64,000 nucleotides of DNA from JBBDYH01 sp040901795 (GCA_040901795.1 JBBDYH010000064.1:1-64000), one strand, 5' to 3'; positions 24,943-35,240 are shown, numbered from the stretch's first letter. Numbers and translations: made by a program. Notes: generated by a model from the sequence alone, not told the origin.

Positions 24943-26583
24943 ATGTGTAACACCTGTAAGTCGGCGTTGGGCCGACTCTTCTCGTTCGCGGCCCTCGGTG
25001 TGGTAGCGGCGGCGCTGGCCGCCGGCCCAGCCTGGGCCCAAAGCGAGAAGAAAGAACCGAGTGGGACCGACGCCAAGGCTCCCGACAAGGATGCAAAAGA
25101 CACTGCCAAGGACACCGCCAAGGACACCACCAAAGACGCCAAGGACTCGGCGAAGGATATGCCCAAGAGCACCAAGGATACCGCCAAGGACTCGGCAAAG
25201 GACACCGCCAAAAGCACAAAGGATCGTGCTCAGGATACGGCTAAGGACGCGGCCGATCTGAAGGACCGCGGCAAGGAGACCACGAAGGCCACGAAAGACA
25301 GGGCCAAGGACACGACGAAGTCAACTCGGGATACGGCACGCGATACTGCCCAGGAGACGCGCGACTCAGTCCGCGACACTGCCCGAGACACGCGGGAAAC
25401 GGCTCGCGAAACTGCACGTGACAAGCGAGACACCGCTCGCGACACGCGCCGCGAAGTCCGCGACCTCGACCGCGATGCCCCGGAACTTCGCGATGCCCGT
25501 GACGGCCGCGACATTCGCGATGACGGCCGCGAAGTCCGCGACGACCGCGACGTTCGTGACCGCACCGATGTCCGAGATCGCGATGTCCGTGATCGCACCG
25601 AAATCCGGGACGACGTCGATGCCCGGGATGTTCGCGACCGCCGAGACTTTCGCGACGAGCGCGATGCACGCGACATCCGCGACGAGCGCGACATCCGCGA
25701 CACACGCGAGCGCGACACGGTACGTGACATCGATCGTCGCGACTTCCGTAGTGACGTCCGTACCAGCCGCGATCGTCGCGACGTCTCTCGCACGCGGATC
25801 GAAAACTTTCGCGCCGAGAGCATCACCGCCCGCGAACTGGGGGTGACGTTCGGCCGCGCTAGCAATCGAGGATTGGTAATTGACGATCTCTCGCGCACCG
25901 CCGTGCTGGCCAACATCGGCCTGCGGCGGGACGACGTGATTGTCTCGGTCGCCGATCATCGCGTGCGGAGCGATCGCGACTTCATCCACTGGCTGTTCCA
26001 TCCGGACTTCCGCCATGAGGTAGTCACGATCATCGTGCTGCGCGACGGCCGCGAAGTGCCCATCGAAGTACGACCCGTAATTATCATCGAGGAGTTGGTC
26101 CTGGTCCACGATGACTTCGACCCGTTGCACCATTTCGGCGTCGTCATCGACGATCGCAGGCCCGATCAGATCTTCGTGACCCGCGTCATCCCCGACTCGC
26201 CGGCGTTCGTGGCCGGCATGCGTGCGGGCGACGTGATTACGACGTTCCGCGGTGCTCCGGTGCGTGGCCGGCGAGAATTCGTCCAGGTGCTCGAACAGGT
26301 CCAACCAGGCGAGGTCGCCATCCAGGTAAACCGAGACCGGCGAGTCCGCGATTTCACGGTGGAAATGCCTCTCGTGGAACGTCGAGCGACCCGAGCCGAC
26401 TTCGACATCGATCGACCTGCGATCGAACGGCGTGAGGAGCGCCGCGAGAACCGTATCGAGCGCCGCGAGGAACGGCGTGATGGAGCGCTGCCGATCGCTG
26501 TACCGGTCGAACCAGCCCCGCCAGTGATCCCTGCGCCGCCCGCGCGGCCGTTACTTCCGCGGGTGCTGCCGCGAAATCGTTAA
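24943..26583 (+). CDS. Secreted Lys/Asp-to-Arg/Asp polyampholyte with two PDZ domains
   Basis: 546-aa paralogue of the preceding PDZ protein. Signal peptide ends near residue 33 (WAQ). The charged tract starts Lys-based (residues 41-127, AKDTAKDTAKDTTKDAKDSA) and switches to Arg-based (128-285, RDTARDTRETARETARD) while keeping the same D-T/A spacing. PDZ1 is about 290-378 (RASNRGLVIDDLSRTAVLA), PDZ2 about 393-475 (SPAFVAGMRAGDVITTFRG). A second Arg/Glu patch (481-515) and a Pro-rich tail ending LLPRVLPRNR follow. The Lys part resembles the 11-mer-like repeats of LEA-type desiccation proteins. GGAG lies eight bases before the ATG, and a strong terminator follows. Confidence 0.8.
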   Translation: MCNTCKSALGRLFSFAALGVVAAALAAGPAWAQSEKKEPSGTDAKAPDKDAKDTAKDTAKDTTKDAKDSAKDMPKSTKDTAKDSAKDTAKSTKDRAQDTAKDAADLKDRGKETTKATKDRAKDTTKSTRDTARDTAQETRDSVRDTARDTRETARETARDKRDTARDTRREVRDLDRDAPELRDARDGRDIRDDGREVRDDRDVRDRTDVRDRDVRDRTEIRDDVDARDVRDRRDFRDERDARDIRDERDIRDTRERDTVRDIDRRDFRSDVRTSRDRRDVSRTRIENFRAESITARELGVTFGRASNRGLVIDDLSRTAVLANIGLRRDDVIVSVADHRVRSDRDFIHWLFHPDFRHEVVTIIVLRDGREVPIEVRPVIIIEELVLVHDDFDPLHHFGVVIDDRRPDQIFVTRVIPDSPAFVAGMRAGDVITTFRGAPVRGRREFVQVLEQVQPGEVAIQVNRDRRVRDFTVEMPLVERRATRADFDIDRPAIERREERRENRIERREERRDGALPIAVPVEPAPPVIPAPPARPLLPRVLPRNR

Positions 26584-26642
26584 ACCGCATCGCAGAACTC
26601 CCCGGTTCTAACCGAATCCGCGGACCTTGCTTTGCAAGGCGT

Positions 26643-26682
26643 CTGGAGCGCGACCCAAGCGTGCTCCAGGCGTCTTTTTTTT
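26643..26682 (+). terminator. Rho-independent terminator of PDZ gene 2
   Basis: CTGGAGCGCG (26643-26652) pairs with CGTGCTCCAG (26660-26669), ten pairs with one G-T, seven-base loop, then GCGTC and eight T. It is about 60 bases after the stop codon and is one of the clearest terminators in the window. Confidence 0.8.
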
Positions 26683-26701
26683 GCGCCCGTTGGAGGACGC
26701 C

Positions 26702-26800
26702 GTCATACTGAGCGGAGCGAAGTATCCGGGTCTAGCGCTTTGCTTAGCAGAGCGAAGCATTTGGATGGAACAGAGATCCTTCGCTTCGCTCAGGATGACG
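26702..26800. repeat. Long inverted repeat, GAGCG-AGCGAAG family
   Basis: Arms at 26702-26727 (GTCATACTGAGCGGAGCGAA, then GTATCC) and 26775-26800 (GATCCTTCGCTTCGCTCAGG, then ATGACG) pair with a few mismatches. A smaller palindrome around 26734-26763 fills the loop. The element sits between the terminator of PDZ gene 2 and the DUF1549 gene. Confidence 0.8.
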
Positions 26801-26954
26801 AGGCCAGCGGCGGCGAATTCTCGGATACCCTTCAAAGACTTTACTTGATTTAATCCCCCACTTGGCCCCATAATGACATACCCTGGAACGAGCAAGAGGC
26901 GGCCTGAACTTATTGCCGGTTTACCACTTACCCTCTATCGCAGGCGAGCGACCC

Positions 26955-29372
<2,418 letters not shown>

Positions 29373-29379
29373 TATGCAT

Positions 29380-29545
29380 GTAGGGTGGGACAAGCCCGCG
29401 AAGTGTTCCGGTGGGCCGTCGCAAGCAGAATGAGTCAGAATTCACGTGAGATAGCGGCGAACGTTTGACGAGCGGGCGCCGGCCCACCGCAATACCGGCT
29501 TGCTTGTCCCACCCTACAGCCTGTCCCCTGTCCCCTGTCCCCTGA
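29380..29545. repeat. GTAGGGTGGGACAAG inverted repeat and TGTCCCC triplet
   Basis: GTAGGGTGGGACAAG (29380-29394) is perfectly repeated in inverse as CTTGTCCCACCCTAC (29504-29518), with further pairing inside (CGGTGGGCCG / CGGCCCACCG). Three tandem TGTCCCC units follow (from about 29523) up to the start of the DUF1501 gene. The whole element fills the spacer between the two paired genes. Confidence 0.85.
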
Positions 29546-29548
29546 CAA

Positions 29549-30985
29549 ATGCTCCACTTCGAACGTCCCACTTCCCGTCGTGATTTCCTCGTCCGTGCCG
29601 GCGGTGGCTTCGGCGCCTTGGCGCTGTCGTCGCTCCTTAGGCGCGACTTGGGAGCCGCGGAAGCCTCGGCCAACCCAGGCAACCCCGTCGCCCCGCGCGC
29701 GCCCCACTTTCCCGCCACGGCCAAAAGCGTCATCTGGTGCTTCCTCGATGGCGGCCCCAGCCATATCGACCTGTTCGATCCCAAGCCCGAGCTCAACAAG
29801 CTCGACGGCCAGCCGCTTCCTGCCAGCTTTAAGCGCCCCATGACAGCCATGGGGAAAACGGCCTACACGCCGCTGTTGGGTTCCAAGCGAAAGTTCCAGC
29901 AGCACGGCCAGTCGGGCACGTGGGTGAGCGACTGGTATCCGGAAATCGCCACCTGCGTCGACGACATCGCCGTTTTGCGAAGCTGCTGGGCCGATGGCCT
30001 CAACCACGTTGGCAGCATCTGCCAAATGAACACCGGCAGCATCCTCGGCGGCCGCCCCTGCCTCGGCTCGTGGTCGTTGTACGGCCTGGGGAGCGAGTGC
30101 GAAGACCTGCCCGGCTACGTGGTGCTGACCGACTATCCGGAAGAGCCGCCCGGCGGCAACCGCAACTGGGGCACCGGCTTCATGCCCGCCTCCTACCAGG
30201 GGACGAAGTTTCGCGAAGGCGATTCGCCCGTCCTGCACGTCGAACCCGCCGGAGTTGTCGCGAACGAGCAACAGCGCTCGAAGCTCGACTTCATTCAACA
30301 GCTCAACCGCCAGCACCGCGCCCAGCGTCCGCTCGACGACCAGCTCGAAGCGCGGATCGCATCTTACGAGCTTGCCTATCGCATGCAGGCGGCCGCCCCT
30401 GCGGCGGTCGATCTTGCCGACGAAACCGCCGAGACGCGGGCGCTCTACGGCCTCGATGACAAAGACACCGCCAAGAACGGCCGCAACTGCCTGCTCGCTC
30501 GCCGGCTCGTCGAGCGCGGCGTGCGTTTCGTGCAGATCTACATGGGCTCGGGCAGCAAGTGGGATGCGCATGCCAACGTCGAAGGCAACCACACCAAGCA
30601 CTGCCGCGAAAGCGATCATCCGATCGCTGGCCTGGTCAAAGACCTCAAGCGCCGTGGCATGCTCGACAGCACGCTGGTGATCTGGGGGGGCGAGTTCGGC
30701 CGCACGCCGATGAGCGAGAGCGGCAACGGCCGCGACCATAACCCGTACGGCTTCACCATGTGGTTCGCCGGCGGCGGCGTCAAGCCGGGCATCACCTACG
30801 GCACGACCGACGAGATCGGCCTTTACGCCGTCGAAGGTCGCGCCCACATCCACGACATCCATGCCACGATCCTGCACCTGATGGGCATGAACCACGAGCT
30901 CTTGACCTACCAGCACAACGGTCGCGACGAGCGGCTGACCATCGTCGCCGGCCAGGTGGTCAAGGGCATTCTCAAGTTGGCGTAG
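29549..30985 (+). CDS. Tat-exported DUF1501 family protein
   Basis: 478-aa sulfatase-fold protein. The twin-arginine signal is TSRRDFLVRAGGGFGALALS. Body motifs: KSVIWCFLDGGPSHIDLFDP (metal Asp), GQSGTWVSDWYPEIA, ARRLVERGVRFVQIYMGSG, STLVIWGGEFGRTPMSESGN and GRDHNPYGFTMWFAGGGVK (His/Asp), ending in HDIHATILHLMG. These match DUF1501, related to the alkaline phosphatase superfamily. Downstream of the DUF1549/DUF1553 gene with a 176-base repeat-filled spacer; the two families are nearly always paired in planctomycetes and probably act together outside the membrane on an unknown sulfated or phosphorylated substrate. Confidence 0.9.
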   Translation: MLHFERPTSRRDFLVRAGGGFGALALSSLLRRDLGAAEASANPGNPVAPRAPHFPATAKSVIWCFLDGGPSHIDLFDPKPELNKLDGQPLPASFKRPMTAMGKTAYTPLLGSKRKFQQHGQSGTWVSDWYPEIATCVDDIAVLRSCWADGLNHVGSICQMNTGSILGGRPCLGSWSLYGLGSECEDLPGYVVLTDYPEEPPGGNRNWGTGFMPASYQGTKFREGDSPVLHVEPAGVVANEQQRSKLDFIQQLNRQHRAQRPLDDQLEARIASYELAYRMQAAAPAAVDLADETAETRALYGLDDKDTAKNGRNCLLARRLVERGVRFVQIYMGSGSKWDAHANVEGNHTKHCRESDHPIAGLVKDLKRRGMLDSTLVIWGGEFGRTPMSESGNGRDHNPYGFTMWFAGGGVKPGITYGTTDEIGLYAVEGRAHIHDIHATILHLMGMNHELLTYQHNGRDERLTIVAGQVVKGILKLA

Positions 30986-30995
30986 CCATCTTACT

Positions 30996-31044
30996 CGTTC
31001 CCAGGCTCCGCCTGGGAACGCACTGCCGCGAAGCTCCGCTTCGC
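30996..31044. repeat. Two short perfect hairpins after DUF1501
   Basis: CGTTCCCAGG (30996-31005) pairs with CCTGGGAACG (31011-31020), and GCGAAG..CTTCGC occupies 31028-31044. Each hairpin has a GCTCC-type loop motif, the same style as elements at 21665 and 26702. They sit 11 bases after the stop codon and could protect the 3' end of the transcript. Confidence 0.8.
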
Positions 31045-31172
31045 AAGCCACGCGGGCGACCTTGTGACCGCACGGCCGTCTGCTACAATCACTGTCTCGC
31101 CGAGTGCCGCGGTTGCTTGCTACAACGCACGCGCGACACGTCCTTCCATCCCGTTCCTAACCGGAGATCCAT

Positions 31173-31259
31173 GTGGGAGTCAAGAAAACTGGTAAAGGCC
31201 GGCGCAAGCTGGGTCGAAAGAAGCGCCGCATGCGTTCTAAGATTCGCCATCGTAAATAA
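31173..31259 (+). CDS. 28-aa highly basic protein (AURKAIP1/COX24-like?)
   Basis: A GTG-initiated frame encodes V-GVKKTGKGRRKLGRKKRR-MRSKIRHRK, with 17 Lys/Arg of 28 residues and no acidic residue. CCGGAGA at 31161-31167 is a good ribosome binding site. The layout resembles the small basic ribosome-associated proteins with an AURKAIP1/COX24 (mS38/bS22-type) C-terminal motif; this is recalled similarity, not a search result. An overlapping +2-frame ATG at 31171 gives a non-basic, unconvincing peptide. Confidence 0.6.
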   Translation: MGVKKTGKGRRKLGRKKRRMRSKIRHRK

Positions 31260-31562
31260 GAACTAAGTCGAGGTGGCGCGCGTGCCACCTCTCTGTCGCC
31301 ACACCTCTTTTCATCACCCGGTCGACCTTGCGCTTGCCGCCAATGTAGGGCGACCGGTAGGTCCCGCGTGTGGTACGGGACCTCAGAGTATTGGCTTTGA
31401 AAGCTTCCTGCCTGTGGCATCGTACGCTTATCCGGCCTGTGCCGAAGGTAAGGCCGACGATCGCCGCTCGCCAGCGGAACGGCACGCAGCAAGCCTGTCC
31501 TATGCTTTTGAGGGTCGGCAAATCGGTCGGTCCTGGAAACTCCATTTCCGAGGGGACAAGCC
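31260..31562. other. 303-base intergenic region with one hairpin
   Basis: No gene is seen. AGGTCCCG (31359-31366) and CGGGACCT (31376-31383) form a perfect eight-pair stem with a nine-base loop and no U-run. The 3' end carries GAGGGGAC as ribosome binding site for the pentapeptide gene. Confidence 0.5.
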
Positions 31563-31910
31563 ATGGGCAAAGCGCGGTTCATCGATGACGAGGCCTTTCG
31601 CAGCTTGCGCGCGGGCGACGCCCCTGCGTTCCATCGACTGATCGAGCGCCGTGCGGTGGTCGATTTCAGCGACGCTGACCTCCGCGGCACCGACTTCCGC
31701 AATGCGGATCTTTCCAAGGTGGTGCTCCGCGGCGCGTATCTCAAGGACGCGGACCTGCGCGGCATGGACCTGCGCAAAGTCGACTTGGAAGGCGCTTCGA
31801 TTCACAACGCCCGCATCGGCGGCACGTACTTCCCGGCCAACCTTCCAGCCGCCGAGATTGAGCTCAGCGTCAAGCACGGCACGCGGATGCGCACACGGCG
31901 GGATCTGTAG
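31563..31910 (+). CDS. Pentapeptide repeat protein
   Basis: 115 aa. About eight A(D/N)Lxx-type repeats run between residues 33 and 84 (VVDFSDADLRGTDFRNADLS, VVLRGAYLKDADLRGMDLRK, VDLEGASIHNARIGG), which would form a short right-handed quadrilateral beta-helix. An N-terminal helical segment (IDDEAFRSLRAGDAPAFHRL) and a basic C-terminus flank it. No membrane segment. Role unknown. The TAG stop codon lies within a CTGTAGCGGGAACTCG repeat, so the C-terminal residues may be repeat-derived. Confidence 0.85.
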   Translation: MGKARFIDDEAFRSLRAGDAPAFHRLIERRAVVDFSDADLRGTDFRNADLSKVVLRGAYLKDADLRGMDLRKVDLEGASIHNARIGGTYFPANLPAAEIELSVKHGTRMRTRRDL

Positions 31911-32002
31911 CGGGAACTCGCCAGAGTTCGGCGACCTGTAGCGGAACTCGCCAGAGTTCCGGTGATTTGTAAACGATCCCGAAGTCTGGGGACTTCGGCT
32001 AC
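31905..32002. repeat. Three copies of the TAGC(C/G)GAA-type hairpin
   Basis: CTGTAGCGGGAACTCGCCAG (from 31905), CTGTAGCGGAACTCGCCAGA (from 31936) and the inverted CCGAAGTCTGGGGACTTCGG (31979-31998) are short palindromes of one family; the same family recurs at 63734-63806. The first copy holds the stop codon of the pentapeptide gene and the last the stop codon (TAG, 31999-32001) of the phosphatase gene on the other strand. Confidence 0.85.
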
Positions 32003-32790
32003 GCAGCCGAATTATCGCCGACGAGCGCTAATAGCTCCGCGTGCAGCTTCGCCGAGCCGGCGGCGATGAACTTCGGCCGATCGACGGAGAACTCACGGCC
32101 GTCGATGCCGGTGATCGTTCCACCCGCTTCGCTTACGAGGAGCGCACCCGCAGCCACGTCCCAGGACTTCGTCTCGCGCGCGAAGTAGGCATCGAAGCGG
32201 CCACAGGCGACGTAACAGAGATTGAGCGCGGCCGAGCCCGTGCGGCGAACGGCGCGGGCGCGGACGATGACCTTCTCAAAGTCCACCATCGGCCGCGACC
32301 CCGCGACGACACGCGCGGGGAAACTCACGGCGACCAGCGCCAGTTCGAGATCATCAGTCGCACTCACGCGGAGCGGTTCACCGTTCAATCGCGCGCCCTG
32401 ACCTCGGACTGCGGTGAAGCACTCGTCGGTCGACGGATCGTAGACTGTGCCGACCAGCAACAGGCCCTCGTGCTCCAGCGCGATTGACACAGCATAGTTG
32501 GGAACCCCATGGACGTAATTCGTAGTTCCGTCCAGCGGATCGACGATCCAGCGGTAGGGCGAACGGCGGACCAGCGGCGCCGTGTCTTCTTCGCCAAGGA
32601 CGTCGTGATCGGGAAACGCCGCCAGAATCACCCGCCGCACCGCCTCTTGCGACGCCTCATCCGCCTCAGTCACCAGATCGGAGGGGCCCTTTTCGCGCGC
32701 CCGGAAGCGACCTTTCCACTCCCGCAGCACGGCCGCGCCGGCCCGCGCCGATTGTTCACAAACCGTTGCAAATTCGTCGTTTATGCTCAT
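31999..32790 (-). CDS. suhB: Inositol-monophosphatase family phosphatase
   Basis: 263 aa. Mg-dependent phosphatase signature: DLVTEADEASQEAVRRVI, LGEEDT (Glu metal ligand), WIVDPLDGTTNYVHGVPNY (Asp-x-Asp-Gly-Thr) and the C-terminal SWDVAAGALLVSEAGGTITG (Trp-Asp). It hydrolyses inositol-1-phosphate or a related sugar phosphate; substrate specificity, and therefore the suhB name, is not certain. ATG 32790 is supported by a promoter just upstream (-10 TATAAT at 32824-32829). The upstream in-frame extension to 32970 lies beyond that promoter and is rejected. Confidence 0.85.
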   Translation of the reverse strand: MSINDEFATVCEQSARAGAAVLREWKGRFRAREKGPSDLVTEADEASQEAVRRVILAAFPDHDVLGEEDTAPLVRRSPYRWIVDPLDGTTNYVHGVPNYAVSIALEHEGLLLVGTVYDPSTDECFTAVRGQGARLNGEPLRVSATDDLELALVAVSFPARVVAGSRPMVDFEKVIVRARAVRRTGSAALNLCYVACGRFDAYFARETKSWDVAAGALLVSEAGGTITGIDGREFSVDRPKFIAAGSAKLHAELLALVGDNSAA

Positions 32791-32823
32791 TAGCCGGTCG
32801 CTTGGAATGGAGTGCGAGAGACT

Positions 32824-32852
32824 ATTATAGGGACACGCCAGTGCGGGCGCAA
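32824..32852 (-). promoter_or_regulatory. Sigma-70-type promoter for the IMPase gene
   Basis: On the minus strand TTGCGC (32852-32847) and a perfect TATAAT (32829-32824) are separated by 17 bases. The -10 ends 33 bases before ATG 32790, giving a short 5' leader. Confidence 0.6.
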
Positions 32853-32963
32853 CCCTGCCATGCCGTTCCGCTGCCGACGTCGGCCGGATCCCGGCTGAAA
32901 ACCGGCTGGGCGAAGGATTTGGGGAGTTTTTGGAATTAAGAGGAAAAAAGTTTGTCCGGGTAC

Positions 32964-32991
32964 TAGACAAGCGAAATCACTTTGTTATGAT
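32964..32991 (+). promoter_or_regulatory. Sigma-70-type promoter of a short RNA unit
   Basis: TAGACA (32964-32969) and TATGAT (32986-32991), each one mismatch from consensus, are 16 bases apart. Transcription would start near 32998 and reach the terminator at 33116-33154. Confidence 0.55.
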
Positions 32992-32997
32992 GAGGGC

Positions 32998-33154
32998 GAG
33001 TGAGGAGTTGCCAGCAGGAGAGATGGTCCGGCATACGATTCTAGTGGTCGCGGTTGCCTGATCTTTTCATTCCAGTCGGACAGAACTTTCCAACTCGGCC
33101 TCTTCTCTGTTCCGGCCCCGCCGTCTTACGCAAGTGAGTCGGCGGGGTTTTTTT
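32998..33154 (+). ncRNA. Candidate small RNA or attenuated leader (about 155 nt)
   Basis: The segment is bounded by a good promoter and a strong terminator and contains no normal gene. Within it CAGGAG precedes ATG 33023, which opens a 12-codon frame (MVRHTILVVAVA, stop at 33061), so it could be either a small RNA or a leader-peptide attenuator for the gene starting at 33229, 75 bases past the terminator. It does not match 6S, SRP or tmRNA as I know them. Confidence 0.5.
33116..33154 (+). terminator. Strong Rho-independent terminator
   Basis: CCCCGCCG (33116-33123) pairs perfectly with CGGCGGGG (33140-33147) and is followed by seven T. The 16-base loop is long. It ends the candidate RNA and precedes the 33229 gene. 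Confidence 0.8.
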
Positions 33155-33228
33155 GTTTCTGTTCTTGCTGCGGCCACGATTTCGCCGTGGCCATTGCAGG
33201 ATCTCTACTGTAGCGTCGGGCTGTTGCC

Positions 33229-33972
33229 ATGACTGCGTCTCGTTCGCCCTGGGAATTGAACGATTCTGAGGCTCGGCTGACACTTGGCGCACTGGTTGGC
33301 CAACTCGATATCCGCCATCCATTCGCCGGCCTGTCGGCGACGTTCGGCGGCGCGAAGCTGCACCTGTTCTACGTCGAGTTGCCTCCGCCGACGAATCCGG
33401 CGCGCGACGAATCACCAGACTGCTACGTGCGCGGACAGGACCTCGTCTGCACTTACCTGCAAGATGAACAGCGCAAGATACGCGGACAAGTGTATTGGCG
33501 CGCCTTTGAATGGGGACCCGACCGAGCGCCATCTCTGGACTTGATCGTCAGCGTCCAGACAAGCCTTCTCGACAGCGACCCGACGTTGAACTTGCGCTCG
33601 AGTTTTCCAGCGCTCGAGGTTCTCGCGATCAAGAATCTTGAGCAAGCAACAACGGAAGACACCACACCCAGAAGCAGCCACGTTGTAAAGCTGCGAGGTG
33701 AGATTGCGGCCTGTTGGCTGTTTCGACTGAACGCCCAGAACGCGACCTATGTTGAGATGGTGCACCCGGCGGACTTTGTCTCGAGTCGTTTTCAAGAAGT
33801 CGCCGCCGGCGAGGTCGAGCACTCCACGCAGCTTTTCCGCGGTTCGCTGGAAAAAGGAGTGATCTTGCGCTCGCGATTACGGGGCGTCGTACTGCCGCGA
33901 TCCGACGACGTTGCGGCGGCGATTGCCTGCTATCGGGAGTTTGCCGCGTCCGAGCCGCCGCTAACGGCGTGA
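33229..33972 (+). CDS. Hypothetical protein, beta-rich
   Basis: 247 aa, no signal peptide or membrane helix. I do not recognise the family. Features: GQLDIRHPFAGLSATFGGAK near the N-terminus, VYWRAFEWGPD with aromatic residues, DLIVSVQTSLLDSDPTLNLR, HVVKLRGEIAACWLFRLN, and HSTQLFRGSLEKGVILRSRL near the C-terminus; alternating hydrophobicity suggests beta-strands. It follows the candidate attenuator by 75 bases, so it may be regulated by it. The 3' end overlaps the convergent transporter gene by 43 bases. Confidence 0.6.
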   Translation: MTASRSPWELNDSEARLTLGALVGQLDIRHPFAGLSATFGGAKLHLFYVELPPPTNPARDESPDCYVRGQDLVCTYLQDEQRKIRGQVYWRAFEWGPDRAPSLDLIVSVQTSLLDSDPTLNLRSSFPALEVLAIKNLEQATTEDTTPRSSHVVKLRGEIAACWLFRLNAQNATYVEMVHPADFVSSRFQEVAAGEVEHSTQLFRGSLEKGVILRSRLRGVVLPRSDDVAAAIACYREFAASEPPLTA

Positions 33973-35240
33973 TTCTCACCTAGCGCATGTTCGGCAGCCG
34001 TCAACGTTCGATTGACTAGCGGCAAGACAAGCCAGCAACCGGCCGTGAATCCGGCGCCAATCGCAACCAGTAGATTGAAGCCGTGGACCGCTCCATACGT
34101 CGCTTCCAATTGCTCGTACCACGTCCCACCGACCCAGGTCGCCAGCGAAAGGCTCAGGTTCGAGAGCGCCATCAACAGTGCGAACACGGTTCCGGCTGAC
34201 AGCAAAGGGCAGGCCCGAGCGGCCAGGTCAAGCTGCACCAGCGTCGCCGACATGTACGTGAAGCCAACCACCAGCGAGATCAGGACGGCAGTCGTTTCAT
34301 CGACCATCAGCCAATAGGCAATCGTACTGCCGATGCCCAACACAATCGAAGCGTGCAACAGTGCGCGAAAGGAGAACCTCCGGCAATAGAAAGGGTATGC
34401 AATGCTCGCCACGATACTGCCGATGGCCTGTAGCGAGAGCGTATCCCCGTAGAATGCTTCGCTGAAGGCCAACCGATGTGTCATGTGATACTGGAGGATC
34501 GCGGTCAGAAAAGGATTGAAGTTCCATAAAAAAAGAAACGCGCCGGTGCTCCAGACGACGGGCAGCCGGAGGGCATGGCCCAGTTCCCGGGCGGCCGACC
34601 GCAAATCCGGCCGAGCCGTCGTGGGGCGTTCTCGAACCGCGAAGAGACAGACGAGAAACGACACGGCCAGCGCCGCTGCGCAGATGCCAAAGCCGATCTG
34701 TTGTTGTCGGCTCTCACTCAGACGGCCGCCTAACCAACCGGCTAGAAGTGTTCCGGCGTAGATCGCCCCCCATTGCACAGATTGCAAGCTCCCGGTCAAG
34801 CCGAGTGGCCGGCCGCGTTCAACCATCAGCGCATCGACCACCACATCGGCAAAGGCGACGCCGAGCGTTGGGACAAGCAAACACCAAAAAAGGAGTCGGC
34901 TCGCGCTCTCGTCAACGTCTGCCACGGCCAGGTAGCCCAGAAATACCGCGGCAGCGCCGGTTGTCAACAATAAGTAGCTTTTGCGCCGCAGCCGCAGCAA
35001 GGGAACATGATCCGTCAACGCTCCATACAGCGGCTTCAGCCACCACGGCGCGGCCAAGAGTGCGCTAAATGCGGCGATTTCTTCGATGGACCGGCCCCAT
35101 GAGGCCAGCAGCGACCGCACCGGCTGCGCGATCAGGCCTTCGGTTGGTTCGGCGATCCCCTGGACGAAGTACAAAACGCCGAAGAGGACGCCGAGCGGGA
35201 CAACATCGCGTAGCTGACCACTTGCACGGCGCCGATTCAC
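33930..35240 (-). CDS. MFS-fold BT1/folate-biopterin-transporter-like protein
   Basis: 436 aa with about 12 hydrophobic segments. The N-terminal signature GVLYFVQGIAEPTEGL, then FSALLAAPWWLKPLYGALTD and LRLRRKSYLLLTTGAAAV, resembles the BT1 family of folate/pteridine transporters within the major facilitator fold, more than sugar or drug MFS proteins. GVAFADVVVDALMVERGRP fits helix IV-V of that family. Start codon is GTG at 35240. Substrate not determined. It overlaps the 3' end of the convergent hypothetical gene, and lies 68 bases downstream of the HPF-like gene on the same strand, separated by a palindromic repeat. Confidence 0.65.
   Translation of the reverse strand: MNRRRASGQLRDVVPLGVLFGVLYFVQGIAEPTEGLIAQPVRSLLASWGRSIEEIAAFSALLAAPWWLKPLYGALTDHVPLLRLRRKSYLLLTTGAAAVFLGYLAVADVDESASRLLFWCLLVPTLGVAFADVVVDALMVERGRPLGLTGSLQSVQWGAIYAGTLLAGWLGGRLSESRQQQIGFGICAAALAVSFLVCLFAVRERPTTARPDLRSAARELGHALRLPVVWSTGAFLFLWNFNPFLTAILQYHMTHRLAFSEAFYGDTLSLQAIGSIVASIAYPFYCRRFSFRALLHASIVLGIGSTIAYWLMVDETTAVLISLVVGFTYMSATLVQLDLAARACPLLSAGTVFALLMALSNLSLSLATWVGGTWYEQLEATYGAVHGFNLLVAIGAGFTAGCWLVLPLVNRTLTAAEHALGENHAVSGGSDAANSR

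Noticed and set aside
25230..25916. Minus-strand Ser/Arg-rich frame inside PDZ gene 2
   Set aside because: Same repeat effect: the reverse complement of the RD codons is open, yielding only Arg/Ser words.
29435..31051. Minus-strand open frame (538 aa)
   Set aside because: Antisense to the DUF1501 gene, which has a Tat signal and family motifs; the antisense translation has no recognisable fold.
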